A DNA stretch of 64,000 nt from UMGS1279 sp045540715. Its GTDB lineage: Bacteria; Bacillota; Clostridia; Oscillospirales; Acutalibacteraceae. The DNA is taken from positions 87,254-151,253 of the forward strand of contig JAZQHT010000010.1 of the NCBI GenBank assembly GCA_045540715.1, written 5' to 3'. The notes under the pieces are model-generated. The model worked only from the letters and a program-made list of their open reading frames with translations, was not told the origin of the DNA and searched no databases. The translations under genes and the position numbers were made by a program. Shown here in pieces: positions 34,543-44,076 of the stretch. Within the stretch, counting starts at the first letter, position 1; every line of letters begins with the position of its first letter.

Positions 34543-35052
34543 ATGGACACCTTTTTTGAACAAATTGTAACAATAAAAGTTGAAGGCAAAAAGTTAGCAG
34601 GTCTCATTTTAAGTTGGCTTTTAGCACTAACGCTTTGCGCTATCATTGTAATACTTGTAATGCTTATTCCTACCCTTTCGGCAATTATGATTGTAGCAAT
34701 TGCAGGTATATTGTTTGGTACATATAAACTTTGCCAAAAGTTTTTTATTGAATACGAATATATAGTTACTAATAATCTTTTAGATATTGATACTATAATT
34801 GCAAGAAATTCTCGTAAAAGATTAATTACTATTGATATACCTAATATTTCTTCTTTTTCTATTTACGACCCACAAAAAATTAAAGGCAAAAATTATAGCC
34901 AAACCTATTTTTGTGCTAATGATGATGATCAACTTTATATGCTTGAATATAAGCACAAAACAAAGGGCAACGTTTTAGTTGTGTTTGCTCCTAATGAAAA
35001 AATTGTTGGTGCAATTAAACGCACCGCTCCAAGGGTTGTTTGTAATATATGA
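34543..35052 (+). CDS. DUF6106-like membrane protein
   Basis: 169 residues. An N-terminal MDTFFEQIVTIKVEGKKLAG helix, two membrane segments (about 20-42 and 46-62), then a cytoplasmic PH-like beta domain (70-165: YIVTNNLLDIDTIIARNSRKRLITIDI). This arrangement is typical of DUF6106 proteins found next to the NAD(P)HX repair gene or other housekeeping genes in Clostridia. Its stop overlaps the start of the repair enzyme by 4 bases, so the two are coupled, but no functional link is obvious. TAGGAGATAATA precedes the ATG. Confidence 0.6.
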   Translation: MDTFFEQIVTIKVEGKKLAGLILSWLLALTLCAIIVILVMLIPTLSAIMIVAIAGILFGTYKLCQKFFIEYEYIVTNNLLDIDTIIARNSRKRLITIDIPNISSFSIYDPQKIKGKNYSQTYFCANDDDQLYMLEYKHKTKGNVLVVFAPNEKIVGAIKRTAPRVVCNI

Positions 35053-36467
35053 AGGTACTAACAAAAAACGAAACAATATTAGCCGAACAAAAAGCCATGA
35101 AAAAGGGGCTTTCTGCTTTGCGCCTTATGGAAAATGCCGGTTCTGCCGCCGCTAAAGAATTAGAGTATTTAAGCGGTGTTGTAACTATTCTAACGGGTAG
35201 TGGCAACAATGGTGGGGACGGCTTTGTTGTTGCAAGAAAATTAAAACTTCAAGGTATTGACGTGGCCGTTATTATGGTAACAGGTACGCCAACTACCGAA
35301 GCTGCTAGTGAAAGTTTTAAAAACTTTGTTGATGGCGGCGGTATTTATTACGATTTATTTACCCAAAACGATATATGTAAAAACAGAATTTTAAAAAGCA
35401 ACTATATTATTGATGCTATTTTAGGAACCGGCACACGCGGTGCTATTTCGGGCCTTATTTTAGAAGCGGTAAATTTAGCAAACTCTTCAAATGCCGTTAG
35501 AATTGCGTTAGATATACCAACAGGTCTTATATGCGACAGCGGCGAAGTAAAGGGCAGTTGCTTTAACGCAGATAAAACTTTAAGTTTTATTGGTTATAAA
35601 CTTTGCCATATTACCTTTCCTGCAGCCATCTATTGTGGCAACGTGTTAGCCCTTAATATTGGCATTGATAAAGCCGATATTGTTTCTGATATTGATATAA
35701 TTGAGCCTACCCTTTTACCTAAAAAGCAAAAGCAAGATAATAAATATTCTGTTGGGGTTTTAGGTGTTGACGCAGGCGAACATTTATCTGTGGGGGCGGC
35801 TTATTATTTAGTAAAAGCGGCCTCGCTTATGGGAACGGGACTTATTAAAATTAAATATAAAGAAAAGGTTTATCCCTTGCTTTTGCCCCTTTGCCCTTAT
35901 GCCGTTTTTAAAGAAAATTACGAATATACTAATAAAGCAACCGCCCTTTGCGTTGGGTCGGGTTGCATTAACGGATGCGACCTTTCTGTTTTAGAAAAAG
36001 GCCTTCCTACCGTTATTGATGCCGATGGCATAAATGCTTTAAAAGAGCATATAGATTTATTAGAGCTTTACGGCAGCAATATTATTTTAACACCACACGC
36101 AGGCGAAATGGCTCGGTTTTTGGGTGTTACCACAAAAGAACTTGAGGCTAATCGCATAGGGTACGCAAAAGCCTTAGCACAAAGATATAACACTACTGTT
36201 GTATTAAAAGGTGCTTTTACAGTTGTTGCAACCAAAGATAAAACCTTTATTAATCTAATGTCTAGCCCCGTGCTTGCAACGGCCGCAAGTGGTGATATTT
36301 TAAGCGGTATTATTGGCGGACTACTTGCTCTCGGTTTAAGTATTGTAGAAGCCGCTACAACCGGTGTTTATATTCACGGTGCTGTTGGTGTTTTAGCCGA
36401 ACAACAATATGGCAACGCAGTTAATGCCGATACCCTTACCAAAATGCTACCTTTAGCTCTAAAATAA
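35049..36467 (+). CDS. nnr: bifunctional NAD(P)H-hydrate epimerase / ADP-dependent dehydratase
   Basis: 472 residues, full-length fusion. N-terminal epimerase (1-205): LRLMENAGSAAAKEL, TGSGNNGGDGFVVARKL and ALDIPTGL. C-terminal ribokinase-like dehydratase (220-472): GVDAGEHLSVGAAYY, TPHAGEMARFLG and the ATP/ADP site ATAASGDILSGIIGGLLALG. It repairs hydrated NADH and NADPH (both epimers) in the cytoplasm. The dehydratase ATP-loop near VLGVDAGEH is somewhat diverged from the usual VGGS.G. start. Confidence 0.93.
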   Translation: MKVLTKNETILAEQKAMKKGLSALRLMENAGSAAAKELEYLSGVVTILTGSGNNGGDGFVVARKLKLQGIDVAVIMVTGTPTTEAASESFKNFVDGGGIYYDLFTQNDICKNRILKSNYIIDAILGTGTRGAISGLILEAVNLANSSNAVRIALDIPTGLICDSGEVKGSCFNADKTLSFIGYKLCHITFPAAIYCGNVLALNIGIDKADIVSDIDIIEPTLLPKKQKQDNKYSVGVLGVDAGEHLSVGAAYYLVKAASLMGTGLIKIKYKEKVYPLLLPLCPYAVFKENYEYTNKATALCVGSGCINGCDLSVLEKGLPTVIDADGINALKEHIDLLELYGSNIILTPHAGEMARFLGVTTKELEANRIGYAKALAQRYNTTVVLKGAFTVVATKDKTFINLMSSPVLATAASGDILSGIIGGLLALGLSIVEAATTGVYIHGAVGVLAEQQYGNAVNADTLTKMLPLALK

Positions 36468-36486
36468 AGAGTAAGAAGGTTTTAAT

Positions 36487-36942
36487 ATTAAAAGGTTAGC
36501 TTTAATAATTGCGTGTTTATTTGTTTTTACCTCTTGTAACGTAAATAATTTTAACCCCGTAAAACAAATAGATTGTACTGTAAGTTATCAACACAACGGC
36601 ATTAAATACGTTGGTAATTTACGCAGTTTTGGTGGCGGTATTGTAGAAATTGAAATGCTTGCACCTGCTAATTTAAGAGGGTTTAAATATACGCATAATA
36701 ACGAAGGTGATAGCGTTAGTTATTTGGGGCTTTCACTTCCCTTAAATAGTATTGACAATAACGTTTTAAGCGTAATATCGGCTACAGCCGAGTGCATTTT
36801 AAGCAATAATTTAAGCTATCAAAAAGAAAAAGACGGCTTTAGTGCAAACCACAATAACTGCAAACTCTATTTTAATAAAGAAGGTTATTTAACCACCTTG
36901 CAGTATAACGAAATCATCCTTAAATTTTACGACTATAAATAA
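36487..36942 (+). CDS. lipoprotein with apparent ATT start codon
   Basis: 151 residues if translation starts at ATT 36487. The frame has a stop at 36472-36474 and no ATG, GTG or TTG before the internal ATG at 36655, yet it encodes a complete lipoprotein signal: KRLALIIACLFVFTSC, lipobox FTSC with Cys17. AAGAAGG lies 7 bases before the ATT, the ideal place for a ribosome site. So either ATT (known for infC) is used, or an ATG has been mutated or misread. The mature part is beta-rich with no known family. It starts 19 bases after nnr and ends at a bidirectional terminator. Confidence 0.65.
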   Translation: MKRLALIIACLFVFTSCNVNNFNPVKQIDCTVSYQHNGIKYVGNLRSFGGGIVEIEMLAPANLRGFKYTHNNEGDSVSYLGLSLPLNSIDNNVLSVISATAECILSNNLSYQKEKDGFSANHNNCKLYFNKEGYLTTLQYNEIILKFYDYK

Positions 36943-36944
36943 TA

Positions 36945-36975
36945 AAACCGACTAACCAAAATGGTTAGTCGGTTT
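36945..36975. terminator. bidirectional terminator
   Basis: 14-bp stem AAACCGACTAACCA/TGGTTAGTCGGTTT with a 3-base loop, between convergent genes. Confidence 0.88.
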
Positions 36976-36987
36976 GTTTTTTATAAT

Positions 36988-38262
36988 TTATATACGGCCC
37001 AGCTCGTAGAAATATTCAATTCTTTCTTGTAAAGAAGGTAAACGCTTTTTAGTTTCTTCACTAAACATTGAGTGTCTAATGTCTCTTGAAGCGGCGTTTT
37101 CGTGGCCTATTAGCGCCCAAGTAGCAGTTATTAAATGCTTATATTCGGGACTAATTAATGCTTCACAAACAAAGCTTTGGCTTGGACTATTAACGTCTTC
37201 ACCGCAAATTTCAAAAAAGCCAAGTTCTTTACAATGATTCATTAATCTGGCAAGCTGTAACTTGGTATTTCTTGTTGGCATAAAGGTTACGGCATTAAAA
37301 CCAAAGCCCTTTAATTCTACTAATAAATCATCTAAAAATTCATCTTCAAATTTTTGAGCTTTTTTATCCCCCGTTACGCTATCTCCAACGTCGCCCAAAT
37401 ATGCGTAAGCTGAAATTGCACCGATTTCTTTTACGAACTCACAAAATTCGGTAACTGTTACACACTCTTCATCTGCAGGTATAAAGAACTTTTCAACTAA
37501 ATTACCCTTTAACGCACCAAGTAAATCATAAGCGTAATATTCGCCGTCTTCGTATAAAAGTTTGGCTTCAACCTTTGGGGAAAGTTCCATTTTAAGTTCT
37601 TCTTTTAAAAACTCTACTAAATGAACGCCCATACCAAATTTTTCAATAAGTTTTAAAGATAGTGCATATAAAATATGTCTTTCTGTTATTGAGCCACCTT
37701 CATTATACATTGAAATTGGCACAACGTCGTCTTCAAAAGAAAGTGTAATGCCGCTACTGGATATTAACTCGTTGATTTTTGCAACCTGTTTTTTATTTCT
37801 TTCGTTACGTTTTGCTCTAAGTGGAGCAGTAAATTCTTTAACCTTATCAATGTTTTGATGGGGTACGCCATGACAAGCAACGTAAGCAACGTAGGGTTGG
37901 TCGGGGTTATTAAACCTACGATCTGCATATTTTGAGCCGTCCATTTTAACCCTTGCTTCAAAACCAACAGTTACTGCCATATTGGCAATTTTGCCTGCTT
38001 CTAAAAATTCTTCTGCGCCACCAATAGAATCGTGGTCCATAATACCTGCAGTTTTAAGCCCCGAAACAAAGGCCATATAAACCGCTTTTGTGGGTGAATA
38101 AGGTGAGAAAGAATAGGTTGTGTGAATATGATTATTAACGCTTTCGGTAGTTTTTGGCATTTCTAACCTGCCGTTATTATATAACGCCATAATTTCTTTT
38201 AAAGCGTTTAGGCGTTCTTCTTTAGTGTTAGCGTTAAGCTTTTTAACTAGTTCTTGTATCAT
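36988..38262 (-). CDS. PHP-domain protein of the aldolase operon
   Basis: 424 residues. PHP metal-site motifs: ESVNNHIHTTYSFSPYSP (His pair, about 44-46), AGIMDHDSIGGAEEF (about 73) and VGFEARVKMDG; late elements FMPTRNTKLQL and ICGEDVNSP supply the C-terminal ligands in altered form. It differs from the 314-residue PHP protein at 8933. The start overlaps the stop of the aldolase/dehydrogenase gene by one base, so it belongs to that sugar operon and might act as a sugar-phosphate phosphatase. Unusual helical insert (residues 150-250). The substrate is unknown. Confidence 0.75.
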   Translation of the reverse strand: MIQELVKKLNANTKEERLNALKEIMALYNNGRLEMPKTTESVNNHIHTTYSFSPYSPTKAVYMAFVSGLKTAGIMDHDSIGGAEEFLEAGKIANMAVTVGFEARVKMDGSKYADRRFNNPDQPYVAYVACHGVPHQNIDKVKEFTAPLRAKRNERNKKQVAKINELISSSGITLSFEDDVVPISMYNEGGSITERHILYALSLKLIEKFGMGVHLVEFLKEELKMELSPKVEAKLLYEDGEYYAYDLLGALKGNLVEKFFIPADEECVTVTEFCEFVKEIGAISAYAYLGDVGDSVTGDKKAQKFEDEFLDDLLVELKGFGFNAVTFMPTRNTKLQLARLMNHCKELGFFEICGEDVNSPSQSFVCEALISPEYKHLITATWALIGHENAASRDIRHSMFSEETKKRLPSLQERIEYFYELGRI

Positions 38263-40187
38263 TATTTTAGCATCTCCTGTCCACCGGTTACGGGTAATGC
38301 TTGGCCGGTTTCGTAGGGTTGTTCAATTATATACATAATTGCTTTTGTAACGTCAGATGGTAAGCAACCGCGATTTAGCGGAACTAAACTTTCGTAATGC
38401 TTTCTAACGTCGGCAACGGTTTTAGCACCCGGTACTTTGCCTGCTTCAAAATATTGTTTAAATAGTCCTCTTTCGGGGTCAGACCATAGTGGACCGTCTA
38501 GGTAGTTACCGGGGCAAACTGCATTAACCTTAATGCCAAAGGGGGCAAGTTCTAATGCAAAACTTTGTGTAAGCCCTAGACCTCCAAACTTACTGCCTGC
38601 ATAAGCAAAGTTTTTGTTTGAGCCCTTAAGACCCGATTTAGAGTTAACCTCAACAATATCGCCCATATAGGTATTATCAATTTCTCTTTGGGCCTTCATT
38701 GGAGCAATTGCGTATTTTGTGCATAAGAAATATGCGGTATAGTTAACTGCAGTTACTAACTCAAAATTTTCTTTTGTCATTTCTTCTAAAGAGCCAGCAC
38801 GAACAATACCTGCGTTATTTACAAGCACGTCAAGACCGCCAAAGAACAATACTGTTTCTTTTACTAGGTTTTTAACAGATTCTTCATCTGAAACGTTGGC
38901 TTTAACAGCTAATGCTCTGCCAATACCGTATTTTTCGCAAAGTTCGTTTGCAAGTGCTATCGCACCGTCGTAATTCATATCGGCAATAACAACGTTAGCA
39001 CCGTTTTCACAAAGTTCTTCAGCAATACCTTTACCAAAGCCTTGTGCAGAACCTGTAACTATTATGATTTTGCCCGACATCCTCTTATCGTTTGCAGTTT
39101 TAGATGCCTTTGCTCTATAAGCTTCAACCTCCCAAGAAACAATGAAATCAACAAATTCTTGTAACATTGGAAGTCTTCCGCCAAAGTTTTCGCTATAAAT
39201 AGCAATTTTGGTGGCGTCTAGAAGTAGCATTTTAGAGGTTTCGGTATCTTTTTTGCTATCTCCTAAAACGATATAGCCGTTATCTTCTAAATAAACAACC
39301 TTTGGTGCATAACCCTTTTGTTCTTTAAATGCATTAAAGGTTGCGGTTAAATCTTCATCGCCCTTTAAGTATAAATACTCTGCCTTGCAATAAACAATGT
39401 GGTCAGGGCTAAAGGGTTTTGCAATTTTTAAAAAGGTTTCTTTTTGTTTTAATTCTTTATTTGTAATAAAAGAAGCAACTGCGTTTTTGCCATAAAGCAT
39501 ACGAAGTTTTGGCATAATGGCAGTAACCTTGCTTTCGTCAAAATCAACTTCTGAGAAATCGGGTTTTACTTTTACCTTTTCTTCAATTTTTTTAATAACG
39601 CTTAAAAATAACTCGTCAATTTCTTCTAAAGAATCGGCTGCAACAAAAATGCCGTGGTTTTGTAGCATTACCATATTAGCGTCTTTGTTATGTTCGGCTT
39701 TAAAAATATTCATTGCATCAAAGCAAACTTTTGCTAAAATGTAACCGGGTTTTGTTATAGGAATCCAAATGCACTCGGGGAATAATTCTTTGGTTACCTT
39801 TTCGCCGTTTACACCGCAAGTAATACCGTTTACAATTGCAGGGTGCAAATGTAAAACGTATTTTTGTGGAAATAAATTGTGAAGCAACGCTTCAACGCTT
39901 GGTCTTCCGCCGTTTACAACGTCAAAACGAGCGTTCATCATATCAACAAGTGCTTCGGCTTCGCGCTCGGCATCATTTAAAGAATATTCTTTAACCATCA
40001 TATCGTTTAAAGCGTTTCTTTTCATTTTAACAAAGCCGGCTTCTGTAATGGTAGCAAGCGCAGTGCCGCTACCCTTAACGTACATATATTCCTCATCTTT
40101 ATAGGAGGTGTTGCCACCGCCTGCCAAAACGTATTCGGGGTTTGCGCCATATTTATTAGACATTAAAACTAGTTTTTCTAAGCTCAT
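38262..40187 (-). CDS. bifunctional class II aldolase / short-chain dehydrogenase (YuxG/RhaD-like fusion)
   Basis: 641 residues. N-terminal class II aldolase (1-240): LAGGGNTSYKDEEYMYVKGSG, zinc ligands in YVLHLHPAIVNG, NHGIFVAADSLEE. C-terminal SDR (375-640): IIIVTGSAQGFGKGIAEEL (TGxxxGxG cofactor site), VLVNNAGIVRAGSLEE, catalytic YAGSK. The fusion matches Bacillus YuxG-type proteins that combine rhamnulose-1-phosphate aldolase with lactaldehyde dehydrogenase, so a deoxysugar phosphate is a plausible substrate. Same transcript as the neighbouring PHP gene (1-base overlap). No kinase, isomerase or transporter for such a sugar is in the window. Confidence 0.88.
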   Translation of the reverse strand: MSLEKLVLMSNKYGANPEYVLAGGGNTSYKDEEYMYVKGSGTALATITEAGFVKMKRNALNDMMVKEYSLNDAEREAEALVDMMNARFDVVNGGRPSVEALLHNLFPQKYVLHLHPAIVNGITCGVNGEKVTKELFPECIWIPITKPGYILAKVCFDAMNIFKAEHNKDANMVMLQNHGIFVAADSLEEIDELFLSVIKKIEEKVKVKPDFSEVDFDESKVTAIMPKLRMLYGKNAVASFITNKELKQKETFLKIAKPFSPDHIVYCKAEYLYLKGDEDLTATFNAFKEQKGYAPKVVYLEDNGYIVLGDSKKDTETSKMLLLDATKIAIYSENFGGRLPMLQEFVDFIVSWEVEAYRAKASKTANDKRMSGKIIIVTGSAQGFGKGIAEELCENGANVVIADMNYDGAIALANELCEKYGIGRALAVKANVSDEESVKNLVKETVLFFGGLDVLVNNAGIVRAGSLEEMTKENFELVTAVNYTAYFLCTKYAIAPMKAQREIDNTYMGDIVEVNSKSGLKGSNKNFAYAGSKFGGLGLTQSFALELAPFGIKVNAVCPGNYLDGPLWSDPERGLFKQYFEAGKVPGAKTVADVRKHYESLVPLNRGCLPSDVTKAIMYIIEQPYETGQALPVTGGQEMLK

Positions 40188-40207
40188 TTTTTTACCCTTT
40201 CATATAA

Positions 40208-40239
40208 ACCGTTAGCCACCAAAATGGTGGCCTATGGTT
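40208..40239 (-). other. hairpin between aldolase genes
   Basis: Stem of about 15 bp with small mismatches around GCCACC/GGTGGC, with no T run after it on the minus strand. Probably an mRNA-processing or attenuating hairpin within the operon. Confidence 0.5.
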
Positions 40240-41529
40240 TTATTTTAAATTAAATGCAACCTCTATATCGTCAACCTCTTTATCAGAAATTTTTACAATT
40301 TCGCCGATATTTGCGGTATCGATAATAGATTTAGCACTATATTCCATAACTTCTAAGCGGTCAAACGCATTAATTAAACTGCTGCCTGTAACTAAAACAC
40401 AATCGTTTTCAACAATAGCAACAGGGTTGCTTTCTGTAAGTTCAGCCGCAGTTTTTTCAACCTGCATAAAACTACAACCAAACGGATACTTTTGAACCGT
40501 TCTTAACATAATATAGCTTTCAGGAATTAAACGGGCATCAAACTCTGCTTCTGTAACAGCAAAAGCCATAATTCCCGGTGGGTGAGCAAGAATAATTGCG
40601 TTTACGCCGGGGTTGCGTTTATAAATTTCGCGGTGTAAGTTAGCAGAACGAGAAGGAAGTGTTCCCTTTTCTTTTTTGCCATTTTCAATTCTTACAAGAT
40701 CTTCGGGTTCAAGATATTTTCTATCTTTATCGTAAGGAGTAACAACAAAGCTGTCATCCCCTAATCTGCAAGAGAAGGTGCCTTGTGAAGAAGTAAATAA
40801 ACGGTTATCGTAAGCACGCTTAATAAGTGTGCACATTTCTTTACGAATTTCTAATTCATTTGAAGAATAAAATTCGGGTTCAAACTCTTCAAATTCGGGG
40901 TGGGTTTTTTGTTTATAAATTTCTAAGTGCTTATCAGAAAGGCCACGAGGGGTACCAATACGTTTGGCATTTACTTGTAAGCGACATAGATAATCCAAGG
41001 TTTCAAAAATAATAAATGCTTTAAATAAAGTTTCGGCACCAATTACTACGCCGTGATTTTCAAGCATAACCGTATTAGAGCCTTTATTAAATTCTGCACC
41101 AATTTTTGCACCTAGCTCATCACTACCCGGTAGTGCATAGGGTGCTAATTTAATTTCGCCACAAACAATGCTTGCGTTTGGAATTAAAGATGTATCAGGA
41201 ATTTCTCTTACGCAAGAAAAGGCAACAAGTGCCGGTGGGTGAGCGTGTAAAACAGCCTTTAAATCGGGACGCATTTTATAAACAGATGCGTGAAATGGAT
41301 ATTCTGAAGATGGTTTATGGCGTCCTTTAATACTGCCGTCAGGTAAAACCTGCATAATGTCTTCACGGGTAAGAGAGCCCTTATCAACACCTGATGGGCT
41401 AATCCACATAATACCATCGCTATCCATAATAGATAGGTTACCACCAGAAGTGGTAGTCATGCCATAATTATAAAGGCGGTTCATAATTGTTACAATTTGG
41501 TCTGCTGGGTGCATAAGATTAAAATTCAT
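40240..41529 (-). CDS. tandem class II aldolase/adducin-family protein
   Basis: 429 residues made of two aldolase II domains. Domain 1 (1-215) looks active: GNLSIMDSDG, SSEYPFHASVY (catalytic Glu), VLHAHPPALVAF (His pair) and ENHGVVIGAET (third zinc His). Domain 2 (220-429) is degenerate: PSRSANLHREIY lacks the Glu, ILAHPPGIMAF keeps one His of the pair, and ENDCVLVTGSS lacks the third His. The family cleaves fuculose-, rhamnulose- or ribulose-phosphates, or uses the fold in epimerases. A pair like this may form a pseudo-tetramer. It lies 39 bases after the SGNH gene, in the same leftward run. Confidence 0.85.
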   Translation of the reverse strand: MNFNLMHPADQIVTIMNRLYNYGMTTTSGGNLSIMDSDGIMWISPSGVDKGSLTREDIMQVLPDGSIKGRHKPSSEYPFHASVYKMRPDLKAVLHAHPPALVAFSCVREIPDTSLIPNASIVCGEIKLAPYALPGSDELGAKIGAEFNKGSNTVMLENHGVVIGAETLFKAFIIFETLDYLCRLQVNAKRIGTPRGLSDKHLEIYKQKTHPEFEEFEPEFYSSNELEIRKEMCTLIKRAYDNRLFTSSQGTFSCRLGDDSFVVTPYDKDRKYLEPEDLVRIENGKKEKGTLPSRSANLHREIYKRNPGVNAIILAHPPGIMAFAVTEAEFDARLIPESYIMLRTVQKYPFGCSFMQVEKTAAELTESNPVAIVENDCVLVTGSSLINAFDRLEVMEYSAKSIIDTANIGEIVKISDKEVDDIEVAFNLK

Positions 41530-41567
41530 TAAATTGCGCTTCCTTTCAAAGGGGTATTAAATATTAA

Positions 41568-42671
41568 TTATTCTGATAAGAATAAATAGGTTAACATAAA
41601 TTTTTCGCCTGTTGCTTTTTCGTTGTGTTCGTCAAGCAGTTCAATACTAATAGTATGCTCTTTATTTTCTAAATTAGTAGCTAGAGTAATGGCACGCATT
41701 TCGCCTTCCCAAGTTACGTCAAAAAAGCCTTCTAGCAAATATTCTTTATCGTCAATTTTTAGTTTTGCGTTGCCAAAGGTGTTATCGCCCCAATGCAAAT
41801 AACCAACGCCGATATTTTTAGCTCTTGCTTTAAAAACAAGGGGTTTGTTTTTTTCTTTAGCAGAAAAAGCCTTAACGTTGCGCCAAGGTGAAACCTCAAC
41901 CATAAAGCCACCCATATCGCAGGGCATTGCATTTTCTGCCGTAATAAAACGTGGATTTTTAAATTCCACACCATAGCAAAGGTCTAAAGGCATTTCATAT
42001 TCGCTGTCGTCCCCAATTTCGCCTTCAAAAATTTTTGTAAAAAATTCGGCATAAAGGGCGGCGGCAGCAGCGTGTCCCACGTCGTTTGGATGCACGGTAT
42101 CGGGTGAAATATCTTCCCAACGAATTGCACCGCTATCTACTAGCGGAAAATAAGTATCTCTATAAGAAATATAGGGCACTTTATAATGCTTTGCAATGGG
42201 ACCGTGAATACCTTCATTATTCCAACCCGTTTTTTTACAATATGCAAGCATTACAACTGCGGGTTTATTTGGTAAAGATAAAAGCTTTCTAATTAAGCTT
42301 TCATATTCGTAAGGCATATTTTCGTCTTCGTCAAAATCGTTAACGGTAAAATCAACAAAAATAAGTTCAGGTCTTGCATAAAGCAAATCGCGTTCGGCTC
42401 TAAAAAGGCCAAGTAAAGAAGTAGTAGCGCCAATGCCTGCAATGGTTTCTTTAATTTTATCGTTTTTAAAATAATCTCTAAACCATTGTGCAGTTAAAGC
42501 GGCATAACGTTTATCTAAACTTGTAGACCAAGCGCCTTCTGTAATAGAACCACCCAAAAAGCCAATAGATACGCTTTTGCCATCTTTCATCTTTTTAAAC
42601 ACTTTTTTAAGGCGGTAAACATTACCTTCGTTTACAATTCCATTTTCTAACTTTGCACCAAATGGTAGCAT
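41568..42671 (-). CDS. SGNH/GDSL hydrolase, probable carbohydrate esterase
   Basis: 367 residues. SGNH blocks: Ser in IGFLGGSITEG (about 40), Asn in FVDFTVNDFDED (about 113), and Asp-His in SPDTVHPNDVGHAAAA (about 192-195). The C-terminal 150 residues are a beta domain. No signal peptide, so it acts inside the cell, presumably removing acetyl or similar groups from sugars before the neighbouring aldolases act. It lies 35 bases downstream of the ApgM-type gene in the same orientation and is likely co-transcribed with it. Confidence 0.82.
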   Translation of the reverse strand: MLPFGAKLENGIVNEGNVYRLKKVFKKMKDGKSVSIGFLGGSITEGAWSTSLDKRYAALTAQWFRDYFKNDKIKETIAGIGATTSLLGLFRAERDLLYARPELIFVDFTVNDFDEDENMPYEYESLIRKLLSLPNKPAVVMLAYCKKTGWNNEGIHGPIAKHYKVPYISYRDTYFPLVDSGAIRWEDISPDTVHPNDVGHAAAAALYAEFFTKIFEGEIGDDSEYEMPLDLCYGVEFKNPRFITAENAMPCDMGGFMVEVSPWRNVKAFSAKEKNKPLVFKARAKNIGVGYLHWGDNTFGNAKLKIDDKEYLLEGFFDVTWEGEMRAITLATNLENKEHTISIELLDEHNEKATGEKFMLTYLFLSE

Positions 42672-42706
42672 AAAATCACCTTCTAAAAATTTAGTGATAA
42701 TCTTTT

Positions 42707-43906
42707 TTATTTATCAAGTAGCATATTTAAAAGGTTGTGCCCTTCTGCTACGTATAACCCTGTATTTTTTGCCCCTTCTTCAGTAAATAGTCCGCCACCA
42801 AGATTTTTGCGGCTATCGTAAATTAAAAATGGTACGGGGTTGCGTGTGTGGGTTTTTATATCTAAAGGTGTTGGATGATCAGGGGCAACAAGCACTCTAA
42901 AATCGCTTCCCTTTAGGTAATCAACCAACGGGCCAACAACCTCTTTATCAATTATTTCAATGGCTTTTACTTTATTTAAAACTTCACCACGGTGGCCGCA
43001 CTCGTCGGGGGCCTCCATATGTATATAAACGTAATCGTTAGTTTTAAGTATTTCTTTAGCGGCTTCTACCTTGCCTTTAAAGTTGCTATCAATATAACCT
43101 GTAGCGCCACTTAATTTTGCAACCGTCATATTAGCGTAAATGCCAATACCTTTTAATAGGTCAACAGCCGATACAACGCCGCCCGATATACCATTTTTCT
43201 CTTTAAAATCAGAAATGCTGGGTCTTACACCTTCGCCCCAAAACCAAACCGAGTTTGCGGGGTTTTTGCCATTTTTAACCCTTTCAATATTAAGCGGATG
43301 TTTGCTTAAAAGCTCATAGCTTTTTTGCATAAGTGCAATAAAGGGTGCGGCTTCAGGAACTGTAGATAAATAATCTTTAATAACTCTGCCGCTAATATCG
43401 TGCGGTGGGGTAAGTTTTAATGGAACATTTTTGGTGTTTTTACTAACGGTACAGTGTCTATACTGCGTGCCGGTATAAAAAGAATAGGTTTCGTCCCCTA
43501 ATTTTTCGTTTATATATTTAATTAAAACGTCGGCTTCTTTTGTACTAATATCGCCGCCGCAATAATCAACCATTGTTTTATCAAAGTAGTTTTCTTCGTC
43601 GCTAAGTGTTACAAGGTTGCATCTTAAACATAAATCTGTAGGTGCTAAATCAACACCGATAGATGCGGCTTCAAGCGGAGAGCGTCCGCTATAACAGTCA
43701 GCCGGGTTATAACCCATAACCGAAAGGTTTGCAACGTCTGAACCTGGACTATAACCATCGGGAACGGTTTTTGCAAGGCCTATAAGACCTTGACTTGCAA
43801 GGTTATCAATATTTGGTTTATGGGCAGCTTCCATAGGTGTTTTGTTACCCAAAGCTTCGTTTTTAACGTCAGCCATGCCGTCTAAAAGAAAAACTACATA
43901 TTTCAT
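42707..43906 (-). CDS. apgM: cofactor-independent phosphoglycerate mutase, ApgM type
   Basis: 399 residues of the archaeal-type iPGM branch: MKYVVFLLDGMADVKNEALGNKTPMEAAHKPNID start, nucleophile Ser in YSPGSDVANLSVMGYNP, GRSPLEAAS, HMEAPDECGHRGE and VAPDHPTPL metal-binding motifs. It interconverts 3- and 2-phosphoglycerate in glycolysis; some relatives are homoserine kinase-like, an alternative that cannot be excluded. First gene of the leftward run; the ATG follows GGTGAATTTTT. Confidence 0.88.
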   Translation of the reverse strand: MKYVVFLLDGMADVKNEALGNKTPMEAAHKPNIDNLASQGLIGLAKTVPDGYSPGSDVANLSVMGYNPADCYSGRSPLEAASIGVDLAPTDLCLRCNLVTLSDEENYFDKTMVDYCGGDISTKEADVLIKYINEKLGDETYSFYTGTQYRHCTVSKNTKNVPLKLTPPHDISGRVIKDYLSTVPEAAPFIALMQKSYELLSKHPLNIERVKNGKNPANSVWFWGEGVRPSISDFKEKNGISGGVVSAVDLLKGIGIYANMTVAKLSGATGYIDSNFKGKVEAAKEILKTNDYVYIHMEAPDECGHRGEVLNKVKAIEIIDKEVVGPLVDYLKGSDFRVLVAPDHPTPLDIKTHTRNPVPFLIYDSRKNLGGGLFTEEGAKNTGLYVAEGHNLLNMLLDK

Positions 43907-44020
43907 AAAAATTCACCGAATTAATTATATTCTTTAATTTAAATAAAATCAAGTAATAATATAGATATTTATTATATTTTTATTAAATAATATATAATAT
44001 TTTAGTTTTAAAAATTATAC

Positions 44021-44049
44021 TTGATTTTTGCTTGAAGTTCGTATATAAT
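44021..44049 (+). promoter_or_regulatory. promoter of tRNA-Ser
   Basis: TTGATT (44021-44026), 17 bases, TATAAT (44044-44049), 27 bases before the tRNA. Confidence 0.75.
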
Positions 44050-44076
44050 ATCTATTGTTCCAAAATTATGGACTGT

